Shown one piece after another: positions 15,651 to 23,107 of a stretch of 45,705 nucleotides of DNA. The translations under genes and the position numbers were made by a program. Location: positions 1 through 45,705 of the forward strand of contig CAZSBB010000048.1 in the NCBI GenBank assembly GCA_964605235.1, written 5' to 3'. The notes under the pieces are model-generated. The model saw only the letters and a list, made by a program, of their open reading frames with translations, did not search any database and was not told where the DNA came from. The DNA is from CAZSBB01 sp964605235. Its GTDB lineage: Bacteria; Planctomycetota; Phycisphaerae; Phycisphaerales; Phycisphaeraceae. Numbering within the stretch: position 1 is the stretch's first letter; each line of letters starts with the position of its first letter.

Positions 15651-17210
15651 ATGCACAGCTTCTGGAACTGGAAAACCCCGGCCGCGCTGACGGCGGCTTT
15701 GCTGACGACGACCGTCATGACGCTGCAGGCGCAGGATTGGCCGATGTGGGGCCGGACCACCGCGCGGAACATGGTCAGCCCGGAAAAGAACCTGCCGGTG
15801 ACCTTCAAACCCGGGGTGGTGGACTTCAACACCGATCAGGTGCAGATGGACACCACCCAGGGCGTCAAGTGGGTCGCCAAGCTCGGGTCGCAGGCGTATG
15901 GCAATGTGACCGTCTCCGGCGGGAAGGTGTTCATCGGCACCAACAACGCCGCTCCGCGCGACCCGCGTTTTCAAGGCGATTACAGTGCCGTCTACTGCTT
16001 CAATGAAGCCGACGGCAAGTTCCTCTGGCAGCTCATCGTGCCCAAGCTGGGGGCGGGCAAGGTGGGCGACTGGGAGTTTCTGGGCATCTGCTCGAGCCCG
16101 GAAGTCGAGGGCCAGCGGGTGTACGTGGTGACCAACCGCTGCGAGGTGGTGTGCCTCGATGTGCAGGGTCAGGCCAACGGCAACGACGGCCCGTTCACGG
16201 ATGAAGGCCAGTACATGACCGGCTTTGGCGACCAGACGCTGGAGGTTACGCCCACGGATGCCGACATCATCTGGCGCTACGACATGGCCAGTGAACTGGG
16301 CGTCTTTCCGCACAACATCACCAGCAGCAGCGTGCTCGTGCTGGGCGACAAACTGTTCGTCACCACCAGCAACGGCGTGGACTGGTCGCACAAGAACATG
16401 CCCAACCCCATGGCGCCGGCGCTGATCTGTCTGGACAAGAACACCGGTGCGCTGCTGGGCGAGGAAGGTTCCAACATCGGCCAGCGCACCATGCACAGCG
16501 CCTGGTCCAGTCCCGCCGCCGGCGTGGTCAACGGCAAGACCCTGGTGTTTTACGGCGCCGGCGATGGCTTCCTCTATGGCTTTGATCCTCAGCCGGTCAA
16601 GGACGCCGACGGCTACGGCATCCTGCAGGAAGTCTTCCGCTACGACTGCAATCGTCCCGAGCTGCGCTTCGATGAAGCGGGCAAACCCCGCCGCTACGCC
16701 ACCGCCAAGGGCCCCAGCGAAATCATCGCCACCCCTGTCTTCCACGACGGCAAGGTGTACATCGGCGTCGGGCAGGACCCCGAGCATGGCGATGGCATCG
16801 GCCAGTTCAATTGCCTCGACGCCAGCGGCGCCGGCGACATCTCCCAGACCGGCCAGGTCTGGATGGCGCCCATCGACCGCACCATCTCCACCGCCGCCAT
16901 TCACGATGGCCTGCTCTACATTGCCGACTACACCGGCCATGTCTACTGCTTCGATGCCGCCACCGGAAAAGAACACTGGCGCCATGACACCAAAGCCCAC
17001 ATCTGGGCGAGCACCGTCGTCGCCGACGGCAAGGTCTACGTGGGCAATGAGGACGGCATCCTCACCATCCTGGCGGCCGGCAAGGATTACCAGTTGCTCG
17101 GCGAAATCGAATTCGGCAACAGCATCTACAGCTCCGCCGTCGTCGCCAACGGCGTGCTCTATGTCGCCACCCAGTCGCATTTGTACGCCATCACCGGAGC
17201 ACGCCCTTGA
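15651..17210 (+). CDS. Secreted PQQ-like beta-propeller protein 3
   Basis: This 519-aa protein has a signal peptide (AALTAALLTTTVMTLQAQ) followed at once by DWPMWGRTTARNMVS, a first-blade signature common in planctomycete propellers. Later blades have SAVYCFNEADGKFLWQ, ALICLDKNTGALLG and VYCFDAATGKEHWRHD. The segment IGVGQDPEHGDGIGQFNCLD is also conserved in this subfamily. It is probably periplasmic or cell-surface. GAGGA lies upstream of the ATG. The stop overlaps the next gene (TTGA, 17207-17210), which ties it to the DUF3311/symporter pair. Function is not established; I see no evidence that it binds PQQ itself. Confidence 0.82.
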   Translation: MHSFWNWKTPAALTAALLTTTVMTLQAQDWPMWGRTTARNMVSPEKNLPVTFKPGVVDFNTDQVQMDTTQGVKWVAKLGSQAYGNVTVSGGKVFIGTNNAAPRDPRFQGDYSAVYCFNEADGKFLWQLIVPKLGAGKVGDWEFLGICSSPEVEGQRVYVVTNRCEVVCLDVQGQANGNDGPFTDEGQYMTGFGDQTLEVTPTDADIIWRYDMASELGVFPHNITSSSVLVLGDKLFVTTSNGVDWSHKNMPNPMAPALICLDKNTGALLGEEGSNIGQRTMHSAWSSPAAGVVNGKTLVFYGAGDGFLYGFDPQPVKDADGYGILQEVFRYDCNRPELRFDEAGKPRRYATAKGPSEIIATPVFHDGKVYIGVGQDPEHGDGIGQFNCLDASGAGDISQTGQVWMAPIDRTISTAAIHDGLLYIADYTGHVYCFDAATGKEHWRHDTKAHIWASTVVADGKVYVGNEDGILTILAAGKDYQLLGEIEFGNSIYSSAVVANGVLYVATQSHLYAITGARP

Positions 17211-17527
17211 CCGAGCCCCGCACGCCCGCCCCGGCCGCCTGCTCGACCGAGCGCGACTGCCGCTGCGCGACCCATCGCTGTCCCATGCGCTGGATCGTCT
17301 GGGTCATCGCCGCCGCGCTGTTCCTGCTGCATCAGGATTGCTGGAACTGGGACAACGCCAGCCTGGTCCTGGGCTTCATCCCCGCCGGGCTGGCGTACCA
17401 CGCGCTCTTTTCCGTGTTCGCCGGGGGGCTCTGGCTGCTGGCGTCACGCTACGCCTGGCCGACCGATTGGGAAGCGTGGGCGAATGAACCGACTGCAGAC
17501 GCCCAATCGCCGGAGCAGCGCCCATGA
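17207..17527 (+). CDS. DUF3311 small membrane protein, symporter partner
   Basis: This 106-aa protein has two hydrophobic segments: WIVWVIAAALFLLHQDCWNWDN and LGFIPAGLAYHALFSVFAGG. The pattern HQDxWNWDN-LVLGFxPAGLAYHA is typical of DUF3311 proteins encoded just before SSS-family symporters, where they may be a small accessory subunit. The start is taken as TTG overlapping the previous stop. This gives a cytosolic N-terminus with four Cys (12, 18, 20, 25). An alternative start is the ATG at 17285, directly before the first membrane segment. It overlaps the symporter gene by ATGA. Confidence 0.8.
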   Translation: MTEPRTPAPAACSTERDCRCATHRCPMRWIVWVIAAALFLLHQDCWNWDNASLVLGFIPAGLAYHALFSVFAGGLWLLASRYAWPTDWEAWANEPTADAQSPEQRP

Positions 17528-19155
17528 TCACTCCGCCGCTGCTGTTTACGCTCGCCCAGGCCGCCGGCCCCGCGCCGGTTTCCGCGACCCCCCTGTGGGT
17601 GGTCATCGCCTACCTCGGCCTGCTCCTGCTGCTGGGCGTCGTCAGCCATCACTTCTTCCGCGGCACCAGCAGCGACTTCTTCGTCGCCAGCCGATCCATC
17701 GGCCCGTTCATGCTGCTGATGAGCGTGTTCGGCACCACCATGACCGCCTTCGCCCTCGTCGGCTCCACCGGCAAAGCGTTCACCGACGGCATCGGCGTCT
17801 ATGGGCTGATGGCGTCGTGGTCCGGCCTGGTCCATTCTGCCGTCTTCTTCCTCGTGGGCATCCGCCTCTGGGCAATCGGCAAGCGTGGCAACTACCTGAC
17901 CCAATGCCAGTTCTTCCGCGATCGTTTTGAGTCCCCGGCCGTGGGCTATGTCCTCTTCGTCGTGCTCGTGCTGCTGATCGTCCCCTACATCCTCATCGGC
18001 ATCCTCGGCGCCGGCGCGGTGATGCGCGGCATGACCGTGGGCATGTTCCCCGACCTCTTCCCCGGCATCCCGCATCCCACCAAGCCCGGCGCGATGATGT
18101 TCGTCGGCGCCGTCCCGCCCTGGCTGACCGGTTTGATCATCTGTGCCGTGGTGCTGGTCTATGTCTTCTTCGGCGGCGTCCGCAGCACCGCCTGGGCCAA
18201 CACCTTCCAGACCCTGGTTTTCATGATCACCGGCGTCATCGCCTTCTGGATGATCGCCAAAGCCATGGGCGGCCCGGTTGCCGCTTCCGAACAAGTCCTC
18301 GAAAATTCCCGCAAACATCTGGTCCGCGAGGGCACCATCGGCCACTGGCAGTTCTTCAGCTACTGCTTCGTCCCCCTGAGCGTGGGCATGTTCCCCCATC
18401 TCTTCCAGCACTGGCTCACCGCCCGCTCGGCGCGCACCTTCCGCCTCACCGTCGTGCTCCACCCCATCTGCATCATGATCGTCTGGGTGCCCTGCATCCT
18501 CATCGGCATCTGGGCCGCCGGCGCGGGCATCAAAGCACCCGGCGGCAATCCCAACGCCCTGCTGGGCAAAATGGTCGCCGACCTCGTGCATTCCGACATC
18601 CTCAGCGGCCTGCTCGCGGCGGGCGTGCTGGCGGCCATCATGAGCTCGCTCGACAGCCAGTTCATGTGCATGAGCACCATGTTCATCAACGACGTGGTCC
18701 TGCGCCTCCGCCGCGGCGCGCCCCCCAGCGATCGCCAACTGCTCTGGCTGGGGCGCGGCTTCGTCTGCGTCATCGTGCTGGTCATCTACCTGCTTTCGCT
18801 GGTTTCCTCCCAGCACATCTTCGACCTGGGCGTCTGGTGCTTCAGCGGCTTCGGGGCGCTGTTCCCCATCGCCTTTGCCGCGGTGTACTGGAAACGCACC
18901 ACCAAAGCCGGCGTGCTGGCGTCCGTCTTCGTCACCGCCGGAGCCTGGCTGTACTTCTTCCGCGCTTCGGGCTGGGGCGATGAATCCCTCCTGCTGCCGC
19001 AGCTGTTCGGCAGTGAAACCCGTCCCGATGGCGTGATGCCCGTCGCGGTGCTGTTTCTCATCTGCACCGTCACCCTGGTGCTGGTCTCCCTGCTGACGCG
19101 CCCGCCCCAGTCGGCGACGCTGACGCGCTTTTTCCCGGGTAAACCTGATGCCTGA
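17524..19155 (+). CDS. Sodium:solute symporter (SSS family)
   Basis: This 543-aa protein has about 13 predicted hydrophobic segments and the SSS layout. The early TSSDFFVASRSIGPFMLLMS resembles the first core helices. The middle has YVFFGGVRSTAWANTFQTLVF, and AGVLAAIMSSLDSQFMC corresponds to the Na-binding helix with S-S-x-D-S. The family imports sugars, amino acids, vitamins, carboxylates or inositol with sodium. The substrate is unknown; the partner genes suggest a carboxylate or sugar acid. It overlaps the DUF3311 gene (4 nt) and the following adenylating-enzyme gene (8 nt), which is strong evidence for a shared transcript. Confidence 0.9.
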   Translation: MITPPLLFTLAQAAGPAPVSATPLWVVIAYLGLLLLLGVVSHHFFRGTSSDFFVASRSIGPFMLLMSVFGTTMTAFALVGSTGKAFTDGIGVYGLMASWSGLVHSAVFFLVGIRLWAIGKRGNYLTQCQFFRDRFESPAVGYVLFVVLVLLIVPYILIGILGAGAVMRGMTVGMFPDLFPGIPHPTKPGAMMFVGAVPPWLTGLIICAVVLVYVFFGGVRSTAWANTFQTLVFMITGVIAFWMIAKAMGGPVAASEQVLENSRKHLVREGTIGHWQFFSYCFVPLSVGMFPHLFQHWLTARSARTFRLTVVLHPICIMIVWVPCILIGIWAAGAGIKAPGGNPNALLGKMVADLVHSDILSGLLAAGVLAAIMSSLDSQFMCMSTMFINDVVLRLRRGAPPSDRQLLWLGRGFVCVIVLVIYLLSLVSSQHIFDLGVWCFSGFGALFPIAFAAVYWKRTTKAGVLASVFVTAGAWLYFFRASGWGDESLLLPQLFGSETRPDGVMPVAVLFLICTVTLVLVSLLTRPPQSATLTRFFPGKPDA

Positions 19156-20209
19156 AGCCGCGCTCGCCCAGCTCGATGAACATGTGCGCCAGATCATCCA
19201 CTGGCATTTCTCCGCCGAGACCGGCTGCCCCTACTGGCTCAACTGGGCCAAACAGCACAAGGTCAACCCCCGCAAGCTGGTCCACAGCTATGGCGATCTG
19301 CTGCGGGTGTTCGAGCCGTTCCCCGACGAGCCGCTGCGCGACCTGCCCCATGAAGTATGGATTCCCCGCGCCTACCGCGGCCGGCCGTACCTGATCTTTG
19401 AAACCGGCGGCACCACCGGAAGGCCCAAGCAACGCATCAGCTGGGAAGATCATCTGATCGATTACACCGAGTTTTCCGCCGGCCTGGAAGATGAATACTT
19501 CCCGCGCGGCGGCAACTGGCTGATGCTCGGCCCCACCGGCCCGCGCCGGTTGCGCCTCGCCATCGAGCACCTCGCCAACCTGCGCGGCGGGAGCTGCTAT
19601 TTCCTCGACCTCGACCCGCGCTGGGTCAAGAAATGCCTCGCCGCCGGCGATGTGCAGCACGCCCGCGCGTATCAGGACCATGTCATCACCCAGGCGCTCG
19701 ACATTCTCAAGCATCGCCAGGTCAAGTGCCTCTTCACCACCCCGCGCCTGCTCGAAAGTCTCGGCGATCGGCTCGACGTCATCCGCGCCGGCATCCGCGG
19801 CGTGTTCTGCGGCGGCACCAGCATGACCCCGCAGGTCATCCGTTTCCTCTGCGAAGAAGTGCTGCAGAACAAAGCCCGGCTTGTGCCCACCTATGGCAAC
19901 ACGCTCATGGGTCTGGCGGTGTCCCGGCCGGTCGGCTTCAAAGACGGCTATGAGCTGACCTACTACGCGCCGCAGCCCCGCGCCGTGCTGCGGGTGGTCC
20001 AACCCGACAATCCGCAGCGCTCCGTGGAGTACGACCAGTGGGGCCGGGTGGAGCTGACCACGCTCACCCGCGAGCTGTTCATGCCGCGCCTGCTGGAACG
20101 CGATGAAGCCATCCGCCGCCCCCCGCATGGCCGCTTCGCCTGGGACGGCGTGGGCGACGTGCGCCCGCTGGGCTTCACCAGCAAGCCGACCATCGAGGGC
20201 GTTTACTGA
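19148..20209 (+). CDS. EhpF-like adenylate-forming enzyme (carboxylate activation)
   Basis: This 353-aa protein belongs to the ANL (AMP-binding) superfamily. The ATP-binding loop is FETGGTTGRPKQ (residues 84-95). A4/A5-like segments follow (FCGGTSMTPQVIRF, VPTYGNTLMGLA), and an A7-like DGVGDVRPLGF lies near the end. The usual C-terminal 100-residue subdomain with the catalytic Lys is absent, as in the short EhpF-type enzymes of phenazine biosynthesis that activate a carboxylic acid before its reduction. Genes of this type are often labelled phenazine antibiotic biosynthesis protein; I infer carboxylate activation only, since no phenazine core genes are present. It overlaps the symporter gene by 8 nt and precedes a reductase. 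Confidence 0.72.
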   Translation: MPEAALAQLDEHVRQIIHWHFSAETGCPYWLNWAKQHKVNPRKLVHSYGDLLRVFEPFPDEPLRDLPHEVWIPRAYRGRPYLIFETGGTTGRPKQRISWEDHLIDYTEFSAGLEDEYFPRGGNWLMLGPTGPRRLRLAIEHLANLRGGSCYFLDLDPRWVKKCLAAGDVQHARAYQDHVITQALDILKHRQVKCLFTTPRLLESLGDRLDVIRAGIRGVFCGGTSMTPQVIRFLCEEVLQNKARLVPTYGNTLMGLAVSRPVGFKDGYELTYYAPQPRAVLRVVQPDNPQRSVEYDQWGRVELTTLTRELFMPRLLERDEAIRRPPHGRFAWDGVGDVRPLGFTSKPTIEGVY

Positions 20210-20225
20210 TTATCGTTTCGAAGAA

Positions 20226-20340
20226 TTACCACCGAGGCCCAGAGAGCACCGAGGATCAGGACATGGGTTTGTGATGGCATGACATGATTGAAAGCATGCT
20301 CCATTCTCAACTCTGTGTTCTCTGTGCCTCTGTGGTGAAT
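20226..20340. repeat. Inverted-repeat element, CACCACAGAGGCACAGAG family, copy B
   Basis: The left arm is ACCACCGAGGCCCAGAGAGC. The right arm is its imperfect complement, with TCTGTGCCTCTGTGGTG ending near 20338. Arms of about 30 nt enclose a unique centre. It fills the 159-nt gap between the adenylating enzyme and the reductase, and the reductase start lies 29 nt past its end. Confidence 0.85.
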
Positions 20341-20368
20341 GTATTTTTACGCGAGCGTTGAAACGCCC

Positions 20369-21796
20369 ATGCCCGTGCCGCACCTGCCCATCCTGCGTTA
20401 TGGCGCTGTCTACCACAGCCTGGACACCACGCCGCTGCGCGATCCGCGCGACGGCAGCGTGATCGCGGAAATGAGCGTCGCCAATGCCGGGCTGATTCGC
20501 CGCGACCTGCGCGAGGCGGCCCGCGCCCGTGCCGTGCTGGAACAGATATCCACCCAACGCATGCTCGACATCTGTGCCGCCGCCGCCGAGTTGTTTCTCC
20601 TGGGCGAGTTGAGCCTGGCGGGGAACCTGCGGCAGACCCCCGGGCAATATGTGGAAGCGCTCTCGCGCACCAGTGGTTTGCCGCATGAATTGTGCCGGCG
20701 CAACATGGCGAAGGTGCACACCGTGCTGGCGGATATGGCCACCATCCTGCGCGGGCTGACGCGCGGACTGGACCTGGACGTGCTCGACGCCGGGCATGGC
20801 CAGCAGGCGGGCGTGCCGGTGAGTTTTCACGCCCTGACCGATGTGCTGGGGGTGGTGCTGCCCAGCAACAGTCCGGGGGTCAATTCCATCTGGCTGCCGG
20901 CCGTGGCGCTGCGGATTCCCGTGGTGCTCAAGCCCGGCCGGGAGGAACCCTGGACCCCGCTGCGGCTGATTGCCGCGCTGCGCCAGGCGGGCTGTCCCCC
21001 GGAAGCTCTGAGCTTCTATCCCACCGATCACAGCGGCGCCGATGAAATCATGACCGGCAGCAGCCGGGCGATCATCTTCGGCGATGACCGCACGCTGGCG
21101 CGCTACGCCAACAACCCGGCGGTCAACCGCCACGGCACCGGGCGCAGCAAAGTGCTCATTGGCGCTGACCTGGCGGATGACTGGGAAAACCTGCTGGACT
21201 TGCTGGTCGCATCGGTGGCGGAGAACGGCGGCCGCAGCTGCATCAACTGCTCGACCATTCTGATCCCGCGTCACGCCGACGCGCTGGCGGATGCCCTCGC
21301 GCGACGGCTGGCGGCGCTCGAGCCGCGCGCTATGGACGACCCGCAGGCGGTGCTCAGCGCGTTTGCCAATCCGCAGGTCGCCGCGTGGATCGACCAGAAC
21401 CTGACAGAGAAGCTGACCACGCCGGGCGCGGTGGAGGTGACCGCGGCGCACCGCGACGGCCCGCGCCTCGTGCGCCGCGACGGCTGGACCTATCTGCTGC
21501 CGACGGTGCTGCGCTGCGCCACGCTGGACCATCCGCTGGCGAACACCGAATATCTGTTTCCTTTCGTCAGCGTGGTCGAGCTGCCCCAGGAAGAAATGCT
21601 CGAACGCATCGGCCCTTCGCTGGTGGTCAGCGGCATGACCGAGGACCCGCGGTTCATCCGCGCCTTGCTGGCGAGCCCGGACATCGAGCGTTTGAATCTG
21701 GGCCGTACGCCGACCTGCCGGGTGCAGTGGGATCAGCCGCACGAAGGCAACCTGTTCGAGTTCCTCTACCGGCGGCGGGCGATCCAGTATGCGTGA
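20369..21796 (+). CDS. Aldehyde-dehydrogenase-fold acyl reductase (EhpG/LuxC-like)
   Basis: This 475-aa protein has the aldehyde dehydrogenase fold: GVVLPSNSPGVNSIWLPAVALRIPVVLKPG in two parts for the cofactor and oxyanion region, a Rossmann portion (SSRAIIFGDDRTLARY), and GGRSCINCSTI. Cys291 or Cys294 in that last motif is the likely nucleophile. In such enzymes the Cys forms a thioester with an activated acyl group and hydride from NAD(P)H releases the aldehyde. With the adenylating enzyme before it and an alcohol dehydrogenase after it, reduction of an acyl-AMP is inferred. The start at 20369 is preferred over an in-frame ATG at 20339 that lies inside the repeat. No strong RBS is visible. 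It overlaps the next gene by 8 nt. Confidence 0.72.
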   Translation: MPVPHLPILRYGAVYHSLDTTPLRDPRDGSVIAEMSVANAGLIRRDLREAARARAVLEQISTQRMLDICAAAAELFLLGELSLAGNLRQTPGQYVEALSRTSGLPHELCRRNMAKVHTVLADMATILRGLTRGLDLDVLDAGHGQQAGVPVSFHALTDVLGVVLPSNSPGVNSIWLPAVALRIPVVLKPGREEPWTPLRLIAALRQAGCPPEALSFYPTDHSGADEIMTGSSRAIIFGDDRTLARYANNPAVNRHGTGRSKVLIGADLADDWENLLDLLVASVAENGGRSCINCSTILIPRHADALADALARRLAALEPRAMDDPQAVLSAFANPQVAAWIDQNLTEKLTTPGAVEVTAAHRDGPRLVRRDGWTYLLPTVLRCATLDHPLANTEYLFPFVSVVELPQEEMLERIGPSLVVSGMTEDPRFIRALLASPDIERLNLGRTPTCRVQWDQPHEGNLFEFLYRRRAIQYA

Positions 21797-22922
21797 GTGG
21801 GACCGTTTCGAGCATTGGCGTCAGGTGACAGCCGCGCCGACGCAGGTTCGGTTCGGGGCCACCACGCTCAATCTCATCGGAGAACTGGCTTGTGATCTAC
21901 GTGCCCAGCGGGTGCTGCTGGTGACGGACCCCGGCGTGCTCGCCGCCGGCCATGCCGCGCGAGCGCAGCAGGTGTTGCAGGATGATGGGCTGAACGTCGC
22001 GGTGTTCAGTCAGGTGCGGGAGAACCCGGACACGGACGATGTGGATGCCGCGCTCGCGGTCGCGCGGCAGCAGCGTCCTGACGTGCTGGTGGCGCTGGGC
22101 GGCGGCTCCGCGCTGGACACCGCCAAGGGCGTCAACTTTCTGCTGACCAACGGCGGCCGGATGGCGGATTACCGGGGGATCGGCCAAGCGAGCAAACCGC
22201 TGCTGCCGCTGATCGCCATTCCCACCACCGCCGGCACCGGCAGCGAAATGCAGTCGTTCGCCCTGATTGCCGACGCGCAAACGCATCAGAAAATGGCGTG
22301 CGGAGATCGGAAGGCAACCCCAAGCTGGGCGGTGCTGGACCCGCAGCTCACGCGCAGCATGCCGCAGCGTGTGGCGGCGTGCACCGGCATCGACGCGCTG
22401 GCGCACGCGCTGGAGTCGGGCGTCTGCACCAAACGCACCGAGGCCTCGCAGGCGCTCAGTCGGCTGGCGTGGGAGTTGCTGTTTTTCAACCTCACGGTCG
22501 CCGTGTTGATGCCGGAGGACGAGTCCGCCCGCGGCGCGATGCTGCTGGGCGCTGCGGCCGCGGGCCTGGCGATCGAGAACAGCATGCTCGGCGCCGCCCA
22601 CGCCAGCGCCAATCCGCTGACCGCGCACTTTGGCGTCACCCATGGGCAGGCGGTGGGCGTGATGCTGCCGGCCGTGGTGCGCTGGAACGCCGAGCATGCG
22701 GACTACGCAGCTCTGACCGGGCGGGACGGCGTGTCACTGGCGGAGGAGTTGACGCAACTGCTGCGCACGGTGGGCTTGGCGACCCGCTTGCGCGAGTTGC
22801 CGGTGACGGAAGCGGCGCTGGAAATGCTCGCCGATGAAGCTGCGTTGCAATGGACGGCGGGTTTCAATCCGCGGCCCTTGAGCGCGGATGATTTTTTGGC
22901 GCTGTACCACGCGACATGGTGA
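21789..22922 (+). CDS. Iron-containing alcohol dehydrogenase
   Basis: This 377-aa group III alcohol dehydrogenase has a GGGSALDTAK cofactor-binding motif (104-113), AIPTTAGTGSE, and the four metal ligands in canonical spacing: Asp202 and His206 (GIDALAHALE), His271 (GAAHASANPL) and His285 (FGVTHGQAVG). The family interconverts aldehydes or ketones and alcohols using NAD(P)H and Fe or another divalent metal. All catalytic residues are present. It overlaps the reductase by ATGCGTGA and is the last gene of the run, followed by a REP pair. The context suggests it reduces the aldehyde made by the two previous enzymes. Confidence 0.88.
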   Translation: MREWDRFEHWRQVTAAPTQVRFGATTLNLIGELACDLRAQRVLLVTDPGVLAAGHAARAQQVLQDDGLNVAVFSQVRENPDTDDVDAALAVARQQRPDVLVALGGGSALDTAKGVNFLLTNGGRMADYRGIGQASKPLLPLIAIPTTAGTGSEMQSFALIADAQTHQKMACGDRKATPSWAVLDPQLTRSMPQRVAACTGIDALAHALESGVCTKRTEASQALSRLAWELLFFNLTVAVLMPEDESARGAMLLGAAAAGLAIENSMLGAAHASANPLTAHFGVTHGQAVGVMLPAVVRWNAEHADYAALTGRDGVSLAEELTQLLRTVGLATRLRELPVTEAALEMLADEAALQWTAGFNPRPLSADDFLALYHATW

Positions 22923-22931
22923 TGCCCGGCC

Positions 22932-23001
22932 GAGTCCCCCGGCAGAGGCGGGGGCTAATGAATCCCAAGATCCGTTAGCCCCGGGCTCTGCCCGGGGATT
23001 C
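22932..23001. repeat. REP-like inverted pair, CCCCGGGCAGAGCCCGGGG type
   Basis: Two related units face each other. The left starts GAGTCCCCCGGCAGAGGCGG and ends GGGGGCTAATGA. The right, read on the other strand, starts GAATCCCCGGGCAGAGCCCG and ends GGGGCTAACGG. Each can form its own hairpin around GCAGAG, and the two also pair with each other. It lies between the alcohol dehydrogenase gene and a - strand gene's terminator. Confidence 0.8.
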
Positions 23002-23026
23002 TCTGGTTGGGTGTTGGTCGGCCATC

Positions 23027-23068
23027 AAAAAACCCGCCCGCCCTGTTGGTTGTATCAGGGCGGGCGGG
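23027..23068 (-). terminator. Terminator of the Thr/Gly/Asn-rich secreted protein gene
   Basis: On the - strand a perfect 13-bp GC-rich stem (CCCGCCCGCCCTG and its complement) with a 10-nt loop is followed by six T. It lies 40 nt after the stop of the - strand gene at 23108. This fixes the direction of transcription here, where the opposite strand also has a long open frame. Confidence 0.88.
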
Positions 23069-23107
23069 GATGAGAACATCCGCGTTTTGCGGGGGATTTT
23101 GCGGGGG

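Noticed and set aside
14424..17180. 918-codon open frame on the - strand across propellers 2 and 3
   Set aside because: High GC leaves long antisense frames. The + strand genes have signal peptides, propeller motifs and RBS; the antisense frame spans two genes and shows no domain.
10815..17210. PQQ-dependent alcohol dehydrogenases
   Set aside because: The propeller repeats match, but the catalytic Asp, calcium ligands and vicinal disulphide of quinoprotein dehydrogenases were not recognised. A non-enzymatic PQQ-like propeller is the safer call.
17449..19197. 582-codon - strand frame opposite the symporter
   Set aside because: It is an acidic, His/Asp-rich antisense of a membrane protein gene, with no motif.
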